From assembly GCA_015493425.1 (NCBI GenBank), contig WGDG01000007.1:1-6298 (forward strand): 6,298 nucleotides of DNA, written 5' to 3'. Source of the stretch: Sulfurovum sp. (GTDB lineage: Bacteria > Campylobacterota > Campylobacteria > Campylobacterales > Sulfurovaceae). The translations under genes and the position numbers were made by a program. Positions within the stretch are counted from its first letter, which is position 1, and every line of letters starts with the position of its first letter. This document shows, one piece after another, positions 1 through 4,787 of the stretch. The notes beneath the pieces are model-generated. The model did no database searches. It had not been told where the DNA came from and saw only the letters and a list, made by a program, of their open reading frames with translations.

Positions 1-414
1 CACTTCATCACCCTCTTCCTTGCCTATCAGCGCTCTGGCCATCGGTGACTGGAAAGAGATGAGCCCCTTTTCAGGCTGTGCTTCCATACTGCCAACAATG
101 GTGTACTTGAGCTCTTCACCGCTCTCCTGACAGGTCAGACAGACCGTTGATCCGAAACTGACACGTTCATGCGCCAGCGTGGAGGGGTCGACCACCTGTG
201 CACGGCCAATGATGTCGGTCAGTTCGGAAATGCGCGCTTCCATCAGTCCCTGTCTTTCTTTGGCAGCATGGTACTCGGCATTCTCTTTGAGGTCACCCAG
301 CTCTCTGGCTTCATCAATGACTTTGGCGATCTTGCCTCTTTCATTAGTCTTCAGGTTTTCAAGCTCTTCGGAGAGCTTGACATAGGTTTCACGCAGCATC
401 GGCTCTTTTTGCAC
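1..414 (-). CDS. greA: Transcription elongation factor GreA, C-terminus cut by window edge
   Basis: GreA inserts its coiled coil into the secondary channel of stalled RNA polymerase and stimulates cleavage of backtracked RNA. The first 138 residues are visible; about 20-25 C-terminal residues lie beyond the left edge, judging from the usual family length of about 158-164. The N-terminal coiled coil carries the signature GDLKENAEYHAAKE, with the acidic tip residues D41 and E44 at the E. coli positions. The FKBP-like C-terminal domain follows and ends, in view, with the usual SPMARALIGK stretch. The start is GTG at 412-414, preceded by AAAGGA (421-426) with a 6-nt spacer. It begins (V/M)QKEPM, as in homologues, so I prefer it to the ATG five codons inside. 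The gene diverges from surE. An oddity is a CxxC pair (C92, C95) in the C-terminal domain. Identity is near certain. Confidence 0.96.
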   Translation of the reverse strand, partial: MQKEPMLRETYVKLSEELENLKTNERGKIAKVIDEARELGDLKENAEYHAAKERQGLMEARISELTDIIGRAQVVDPSTLAHERVSFGSTVCLTCQESGEELKYTIVGSMEAQPEKGLISFQSPMARALIGKEEGDEV

Positions 415-420
415 GATATA

Positions 421-426
421 TCCTTT
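421..426 (-). promoter_or_regulatory. Ribosome binding site of greA
   Basis: Read on the reverse strand, AAAGGA lies 6 nt before the GTG at 414. It fixes the GTG as the start, because the next in-frame ATG (codon 6) would have no purine-rich motif at suitable distance. Confidence 0.75.
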
Positions 427-437
427 GTTCAAATTGG

Positions 438-467
438 TTGGAGGTATTATAGCAAAAAGGTTATAAT
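438..467 (+). promoter_or_regulatory. surE promoter
   Basis: A perfect TATAAT occupies 462-467, with a weak -35-like TTGGAG at 438-443 (18-bp spacing). Transcription would start near 474, about 28 nt before the surE ATG at 502. This -10 includes the first two bases of an upstream in-frame ATG (466-468), which argues against that ATG as the start. The -35 region overlaps the greA -10 on the other strand. Confidence 0.6.
446..454 (-). promoter_or_regulatory. greA promoter, extended -10
   Basis: The reverse strand reads TGCTATAAT, a perfect extended -10 (TGnTATAAT). It places transcription start near 439 and gives a leader of about 25 nt. No good -35 hexamer is seen at 16-18 bp, which is normal for sigma-70 promoters in Campylobacterota. 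It lies back to back with the surE promoter, so the two polymerase footprints must overlap. Confidence 0.7.
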
Positions 468-501
468 GCAAACCAACAAAGCAGTAAGGTATTATACGAC
501 A

Positions 502-1287
502 ATGAAAAAGATACTTATCACCAATGACGATGGTTTCGAATCGGAAGGACTTAAAGCACTCATTGAAGCAATGCGTCCCCTCGGTGAAGTCTCTGTCGTC
601 GCCCCAAGCAGCGAAAAGTCCGCCTGTGGACACTCCCTGACACTCACCCGCCCGCTCCACTTTATAGAGCTTGAGCCAGGCTTCTACAAACTCGATGACG
701 GCACACCTTCTGACTGTGTCTTTCTGGCACTCAACAAACTCTTCAAAGAGCACAAGCCCGATATTGTCATCTCCGGTATCAACATCGGCTCGAACATGGG
801 AGAGGACATCACCTATTCCGGTACCGCTTCGGCTGCCATGGAAGCGGTACTGCAGGGCATCCCCGGCATCGCCATCTCACAGGTCTACGCCGAACACGGC
901 AAAAGCATCGACGAGTTTGGCTACACGCTGGCACAAAAAAGCATTGCCACACTGGTGGAGAAGATCTTTGCAGGCAGCTTCCCCCTGCCCCCGCGCAAGT
1001 TCCTCAACATCAACATCCCTCCCATTGCTGAGCAAGAGTGTAAAGGCTTCAAGGTCACCCGCGCAGGCAACCGCCTCTACGCCCATAACGCCGAAGTACA
1101 CTACAATCCCAGAGGCAAGGAGTACTACTGGATAGGCCTGCCCGAACTCGGCTGGATGGACACCCCCGGCCACACCACCGACTTCGAAGCGGTCAACGAC
1201 GGCTATGTCTCCATTACCCCCGTACAGCTTGATATGACGGCGCATAATGAGATAGCTGTGTTGCAGGAGTGGATGGAAAAAGATTGA
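502..1287 (+). CDS. surE: 5'/3'-nucleotidase SurE
   Basis: SurE is a metal-dependent phosphatase that dephosphorylates nucleoside 5'- and 3'-monophosphates, and in some species short polyphosphate. It acts in the cytoplasm during stationary phase and stress. The 261-residue product is of normal family length. It opens with the diagnostic MKKILITNDDG, where D9 and D10 are metal ligands. S40 follows in the APSSEKSACG loop, and the SGINIGSN motif with N93/N97 is followed by YSGTASAAMEA. The reading frame extends upstream to 169, but family alignment and the promoter place the start at 502. An alternative ATG at 466 has AAAAAGG 5 nt upstream but coincides with the -10 box. A weak TAAGG lies 12 nt before 502. 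The gene is more GC-rich by eye than the ATPase gene that faces it. Confidence 0.95.
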   Translation: MKKILITNDDGFESEGLKALIEAMRPLGEVSVVAPSSEKSACGHSLTLTRPLHFIELEPGFYKLDDGTPSDCVFLALNKLFKEHKPDIVISGINIGSNMGEDITYSGTASAAMEAVLQGIPGIAISQVYAEHGKSIDEFGYTLAQKSIATLVEKIFAGSFPLPPRKFLNINIPPIAEQECKGFKVTRAGNRLYAHNAEVHYNPRGKEYYWIGLPELGWMDTPGHTTDFEAVNDGYVSITPVQLDMTAHNEIAVLQEWMEKD

Positions 1288-1307
1288 TAAGATGTACGAT
1301 CCAACAC

Positions 1308-2630
1308 TTATAACAGCTTCTCCTTACACATATCTTCCAACGAATACCCCTTATACATTACTGTATAGCCCTGATGCTTTTGAATCAGCTTCTGCGCTTT
1401 TTTCTCCAACAGTGCCAAATCGATCTTGTCAGGGTTACGTTTCACTTCCGCAATAAGCATCTTTTTTTCGTCGTCATTTACCGCGACGATGTCTATTTCG
1501 TTTTGGTTCCCTTTTTCCCAGTAGGTACCTATGGCAGAGAATGCTCCGGAAGCTTTCAGCCTTTCTATAAAGTACTTTTCCAGAAACCTGCCACTGTAGG
1601 TCGCGAAGTCTCTTTGGACAATAGATTTGACATAAGCGTAGTTCTCTATCTCAATGGCAGAACGATGTTTATAGATAAAGCGAAACCAGAAGTGAAAAAA
1701 GTTGTCTATGATCTCGTATTTGAGTGTACGGCTGCCCTCTTTGGCGAAGATAGGCTTGACCTTTTTGATGATGGTATATTCGTTCTCCAGCCTGTCCAGA
1801 TAGCCGCCGATATTTTTCCTCAGTATGCTTTCCATCTCCGAACGCGATGTTTTGGAGGAGGCAATAAGCGAGAGTATGGAAAAATAGGTGGTGTACTCTT
1901 TGCCAAACTCCTCGATGAGCAGGTTTTTCCCCTCGTCGATAAAGAGTGAGTTTTCGTCAAAGATCAGATCCAACTGGGTTTCACGTGTAAAAGCTTGGCT
2001 GTCTACAAAGAGTTCCACATATTTGGCGACACCACCGGTCAAAATGTAAAAAGAGAGCAGATCTTCATTACTGTAAGCGGGATGGTTGTCTTGCATGATC
2101 TCTTCGAGCGTCTTTACGCTAAAAGGTTTAAGGTGTATCTTATGATTGGCACGACCGAAAAGAGGCTCTTTTCTATCTTCGAATATCTTTTTCATCAGAG
2201 AGTAGATCGACCCGCTCAGTACCAGATTCATCTTGCCTGCATCTTTGTAGCTGTCCCAAATATTTTGCATATCGGCATAGACGGTATCATTGATGTGCAA
2301 AAACTCCTGAAACTCATCGATGACAAGGGTGAAAGGTATGGTTTTGGAAAGCTCCATAAGATAGGCAAAGAGCTCATGGAATCTGCTGAAGGTACCGAAA
2401 ATATTGACATTGAGTTCATGCTGCACAATAGTGACAAACTCTTCACACAGCAGCGCTTCATTTTTTCTTGAGACAAAGAGATAGACCCTTTTTACATAAG
2501 CTTCTTTGAGAAGTTTCGTTTTTCCGATCCGTCTTCGGCCTACAATGACCGTCATACGTGAAGCGTGTCCGGCATCTTCACCAATCTTTCTCAAATAGGC
2601 TAATTCTTTGTCTCTGTTGTAAAACTTCAT
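1308..2630 (-). CDS. P-loop ATPase with C-terminal PD-(D/E)XK-like domain (ATPase_2 / DUF234 type)
   Basis: The 440-residue protein has the full architecture of the archaeal-type ATPase family (COG1672-like). Walker A is GRRRIGKT (G31-T38, K37 catalytic). Walker B is FTLVIDEFQEF (D105, E106), a sensor-like LSGS lies at 138-141, and LFGRA at 157-161 carries a candidate arginine finger (R160). The characteristic YILTGGVAKY comes next (195-204), then a probable winged helix (about 245-305) and YEIIDNFFHFWFRF (305-318). A DUF234-like region ends with EID (378-380) and EVK (395-397), an intact PD-(D/E)XK active-site pattern. Cellular role is unknown for most members; nucleic acid remodelling or nuclease activity is inference. 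The start ATG is the only good one, with ATAAGG (2640-2645) 9 nt upstream. It converges on surE with 20 bp between stop codons. It is more AT-rich by eye than its neighbours and looks like an acquired gene. Confidence 0.88.
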   Translation of the reverse strand: MKFYNRDKELAYLRKIGEDAGHASRMTVIVGRRRIGKTKLLKEAYVKRVYLFVSRKNEALLCEEFVTIVQHELNVNIFGTFSRFHELFAYLMELSKTIPFTLVIDEFQEFLHINDTVYADMQNIWDSYKDAGKMNLVLSGSIYSLMKKIFEDRKEPLFGRANHKIHLKPFSVKTLEEIMQDNHPAYSNEDLLSFYILTGGVAKYVELFVDSQAFTRETQLDLIFDENSLFIDEGKNLLIEEFGKEYTTYFSILSLIASSKTSRSEMESILRKNIGGYLDRLENEYTIIKKVKPIFAKEGSRTLKYEIIDNFFHFWFRFIYKHRSAIEIENYAYVKSIVQRDFATYSGRFLEKYFIERLKASGAFSAIGTYWEKGNQNEIDIVAVNDDEKKMLIAEVKRNPDKIDLALLEKKAQKLIQKHQGYTVMYKGYSLEDMCKEKLL

Positions 2631-2641
2631 GAGATGAAACC

Positions 2642-2684
2642 TTATATTGTAATTTATGTTACTGTAATTTATATTACTGTAATT
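2642..2684. repeat. 15-bp tandem repeats with internal dyads before the ATPase gene
   Basis: Two full copies, TGTAATTTATGTTAC (2648-2662) and TGTAATTTATATTAC (2663-2677), differ at one base. They abut a truncated third copy TGTAATT (2678-2684). A degenerate piece, TTATATTGTAAT, precedes them from 2642. Each copy holds a GTAA...TTAC dyad, and the junctions form TTACTGTAA (2659-2667) and ATTACTGTAAT (2673-2683). The array ends about 12 bp before the ATPase start codon, so it covers the expected promoter and leader of that gene. It may be an operator. On the reverse strand the copies also contain TATAAA/CATAAA, which could serve as -10 boxes. Confidence 0.8.
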
Positions 2685-2700
2685 GACTTAAAGGAGACTT

Positions 2701-2748
2701 GTGCTAAAAGAGATGCTAACATATTTTTCACCTCTAATTCCATTTTGA
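2701..2748 (+). CDS. Possible 15-residue leader peptide or gene remnant
   Basis: AAAGGAG (2690-2696) sits 4 nt before a GTG at 2701, the same motif and spacing used by the secreted-protein gene starting at 4660. The frame encodes MLKEMLTYFSPLIPF and stops with TGA at 2746-2748, 47 nt before tcdA. I recognise no family. It could be a translated leader of tcdA, the stub of a gene destroyed by rearrangement, or chance. No clear promoter was found: a TTGACT at 2683-2688 lacks a good -10 at normal spacing. Confidence 0.25.
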   Translation: MLKEMLTYFSPLIPF

Positions 2749-2795
2749 GCCAAACACGATAAGATAACATAGAAAAAAACAGAAAAAGGAAACCG

Positions 2796-3437
2796 ATGCG
2801 TTTTCAGCGTTGCGAACTCCTCTTTGGCGAAGAGAACTTCGAAAAACTCCAACAAGCCAAGATTCTGATATTGGGTGTGGGTGGTGTAGGCTCTTATGCG
2901 CTCGACTGTCTCTACCGCTCCGGAGTGAAAGACATTACCATCCTGGACTTCGATGTGTATGACGAAACCAACCAGAACCGGCAGATCGGCTCAGAAGCGG
3001 TGGGAGAGGTCAAGGTTGAGCGGCTTGCACAGCTCTACCCCGGCATCAAGACGATCCATCAGCGTATGGATGTGGCATGGGTGCAGGGGTTCGATTTTGA
3101 CCCATACGACATTGTCATCGATGCAGCCGATACGACCAAAGTGAAAATAGAAGTAGCAAAGAAGTGTTATAAGAAATTGATTATGGCACTGGGGGCGGCG
3201 AAGCGCTACGATACCAGCAAAATAGAGGTCGCTTCCATATGGAAAACGCATGGGGATGCGCTGGCACGCAAGATACGCAACGAACTGAAAAAGGCAAAGT
3301 TCGACCGTAACTTCACCGTTGTCTTCTCTTCAGAGCAGGCAAAATGCGTCGAGAAGGGGTCATGCGTCGCCGTTACGGGTGCGGTGGGGCTTACGGTGTG
3401 TTCCGAAGCGATCAAACGCATTTTGGAGGGTAAATAA
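2796..3437 (+). CDS. tcdA: tRNA threonylcarbamoyladenosine dehydratase TcdA-like (ThiF/E1 superfamily)
   Basis: TcdA uses ATP to dehydrate t6A at position 37 of ANN-decoding tRNAs to cyclic t6A. The 213-residue protein has the ThiF/MoeB/HesA fold signatures. RCELLFGEENFEKL leads to the nucleotide loop GVGGVGS (27-33), followed by DFD (51-53), the adenylation motif TNQNRQIGS (58-66, R62) and DAAD (109-112). It lacks the two CxxC zinc motifs of MoeB/ThiF and any C-terminal rhodanese domain, which favours TcdA. It is shorter than E. coli TcdA (268 residues), apparently at the C-terminus. The start is supported by AAAGGA (2785-2790) 5 nt before the ATG. The stop is 2 bp from the end of the facing gene. 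A different ThiF-like adenylating role cannot be excluded. Confidence 0.85.
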   Translation: MRFQRCELLFGEENFEKLQQAKILILGVGGVGSYALDCLYRSGVKDITILDFDVYDETNQNRQIGSEAVGEVKVERLAQLYPGIKTIHQRMDVAWVQGFDFDPYDIVIDAADTTKVKIEVAKKCYKKLIMALGAAKRYDTSKIEVASIWKTHGDALARKIRNELKKAKFDRNFTVVFSSEQAKCVEKGSCVAVTGAVGLTVCSEAIKRILEGK

Positions 3438-3439
3438 CC

Positions 3440-4660
3440 CTACTTCAGCTGATTGGTCAGCTCCTGATACTTCTGCTGAATTTGCAGATTTTGAAACGGT
3501 ACAATTTGGGGTACCTGTATCTTGCTCACTTCAGCGAACATTTGCTGGCTCTCGGAAATAAGATCATACAGATCCGCACTCAGCGAAACTGTCTCATACG
3601 TATTTTTGGAGAGCATCAAGTTGGCTCTTGCAACCTTCTGCGCTTCTATCATTCTGTCACGTGAGCGTACAAGGTCTTCGCGGTACTGCTGTGCCACCTT
3701 CAGTGTCAACGCCTGCGCTTTAAGGTTGTGCGCATAGACCGCTGAGCGTTTGGCATCCTCTTCATTGGCTCTAAGGCGCTGCGTAAGCACCATCATATTT
3801 TTGGAGTCATCGATGATCTTGTCGATCTTTGGCAGATAAACGTTGTTAACCTTGTCGATGTACTTTTGCTGAATGTAGACCACCAATTCCAGCAGTACCT
3901 CATGCATACCATAGTAACGCTTGGCCTGGGTCAGTTCCTCTTTGCTCTCCTGCATCAGGTGCAAAATCTGCTGTGTAATGTACTTGAGTGTATCCATCAT
4001 CAATGAAATCTGAATAATATCATCACCATCTACCCGTGTCAGCAGTACATCGACCTGTGCATCACTCAGTTTAACCCCAATATCTGCAAAGTTCTGCCTC
4101 AGCTGTTTTTTAATAATGCGTATTTTATTTTGCAATATTTTATTTTCTGCTTTTGCTTCTGCTATTTTTTTGTCATATTCCGACTTGGTCGTATAGAGTG
4201 TACTTGACTCCGGCGCGCCGATGCGCTTTTCGCGGTAACTGAGGATATCTTCATTGTTTTGGGCAATCTTGGATTTAAGGTCGGCCATCTGCTCTTTGTA
4301 GGCCATCAGATCGCCGCCGACAAGCCCCTTGACGATCTGGTCAAAGAGCGCATTGAGGTCTTCTCTGATATCTTCTTTGTCTTTGCCTATCCAGGCGGAG
4401 TCAGGAGCCTGTTTCAGCTCATCTATGTATTCCGTTCCCTCTTTGAGTTGGCCGACCACACCATCCCAGGCATTGTTGAGGCGCTGCTTGCGCATCTCTT
4501 CATGGTTGAGTGGTTTGCTCTGGAGTGTATCTTTGTAGATTTGAATTGTCTTTTCGCGTGTTTCATCGTAGAGAGCACTACTTTTTTTAAGCAGTGTATC
4601 ACTCCAGTCTGCATGCAATGTGCTACCTAACATTAGCACTGTCAGAGACAGACGCTTCAT
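3440..4660 (-). CDS. Secreted helical (coiled-coil) protein of unknown function
   Basis: I do not recognise this 406-residue family. It begins MKRLSLTVLMLGSTLHA, a short Sec signal peptide, with likely cleavage before DWSDTL, so the product should be periplasmic or surface-exposed. The rest is charged and almost entirely helix-forming, with no further membrane span. Heptad-like, Lys/Glu-rich stretches occur at about residues 100-135 and 145-185 and again near 300-350. It has few cysteines, no catalytic motif that I can name, and a Gln-rich tail. The frame reaches an ATG at 4702, but that extension overlies the -10 box and would bury the signal peptide. The ATG at 4660 has AAAGGAG 4 nt upstream and is chosen. 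It lies downstream of ccsBA on the same strand but has its own promoter. A role in envelope structure is only a guess. Confidence 0.82.
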   Translation of the reverse strand: MKRLSLTVLMLGSTLHADWSDTLLKKSSALYDETREKTIQIYKDTLQSKPLNHEEMRKQRLNNAWDGVVGQLKEGTEYIDELKQAPDSAWIGKDKEDIREDLNALFDQIVKGLVGGDLMAYKEQMADLKSKIAQNNEDILSYREKRIGAPESSTLYTTKSEYDKKIAEAKAENKILQNKIRIIKKQLRQNFADIGVKLSDAQVDVLLTRVDGDDIIQISLMMDTLKYITQQILHLMQESKEELTQAKRYYGMHEVLLELVVYIQQKYIDKVNNVYLPKIDKIIDDSKNMMVLTQRLRANEEDAKRSAVYAHNLKAQALTLKVAQQYREDLVRSRDRMIEAQKVARANLMLSKNTYETVSLSADLYDLISESQQMFAEVSKIQVPQIVPFQNLQIQQKYQELTNQLK

Positions 4661-4664
4661 ACCA

Positions 4665-4671
4665 CTCCTTT
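4665..4671 (-). promoter_or_regulatory. Ribosome binding site of the secreted helical protein
   Basis: AAAGGAG on the reverse strand stands 4 nt before the ATG at 4660. This decides the start in favour of 4660 over the in-frame ATG at 4702, which lies within the promoter. Confidence 0.8.
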
Positions 4672-4693
4672 GGCGTAAAAGTTCATTGAAGCT

Positions 4694-4724
4694 ATTATAC
4701 ATCAGAAAGTCAAACCGAAGTTAA
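4694..4724 (-). promoter_or_regulatory. Promoter of the secreted helical protein gene
   Basis: On the reverse strand a perfect TATAAT occupies 4699-4694, directly preceded by TG. A weak -35-like TTAACT lies at 4724-4719 (19-bp spacing). Transcription would begin near 4687, giving a leader of about 27 nt ahead of the ATG at 4660. A nearer TTGACT is only 8 bp from the -10 and so is probably not a partner for it. Confidence 0.6.
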
Positions 4725-4734
4725 CCGGGGGCTT

Positions 4735-4756
4735 AGTGATAGTGGAGAGTGATAGT
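4735..4756. repeat. 9-bp direct repeat AGTGATAGT
   Basis: Two exact copies of AGTGATAGT (4735-4743 and 4748-4756) are separated by GGAG, a 13-bp period. They lie between the ccsBA terminator and the promoter of the next gene, upstream of its -35 region. They could be a regulator site or slippage debris; nothing else in the sequence decides. Confidence 0.45.
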
Positions 4757-4763
4757 TGTTGGG

Positions 4764-4785
4764 AAAGGCTGCGGGAGCAGCCTTT
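4764..4785 (-). terminator. Hairpin terminator of ccsBA
   Basis: A perfect 9-bp stem, AAAGGCTGC paired with GCAGCCTTT, encloses a 4-nt loop. It begins 2 nt after the ccsBA stop codon. The uridine run in the ccsBA direction is only the three U of the stem before CCC, so termination may be weaker than a classical intrinsic terminator. The perfect stem and its position make the role likely. Confidence 0.7.
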
Positions 4786-4787
4786 GG

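Noticed and set aside
169..501. N-terminal extension of surE by 111 residues
   Set aside because: It runs antisense through greA and the divergent promoters; SurE proteins begin at the MKKILITNDDG segment (502).
877..1245. Reverse-strand ORF of 122 codons inside surE
   Set aside because: It is a shadow of the GC-rich surE reading frame, with no ribosome site and no recognisable domain.
2648..2684. CRISPR array
   Set aside because: The 15-bp units abut with no spacers, and no cas genes are present.
1294..2757. Insertion sequence
   Set aside because: There is no transposase, and I see no matching terminal inverted repeats; only the ATPase gene and the flanking 8-bp words are present.
2796..3437. 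MoeB or ThiF proper
   Set aside because: The zinc-binding CxxC pairs of those enzymes are absent; length and motifs fit TcdA better.
4661..4702. Longer start for the helical protein at 4702
   Set aside because: The extension contains the -10 box and the AAAGGAG ribosome site, and would place residues before the signal peptide.
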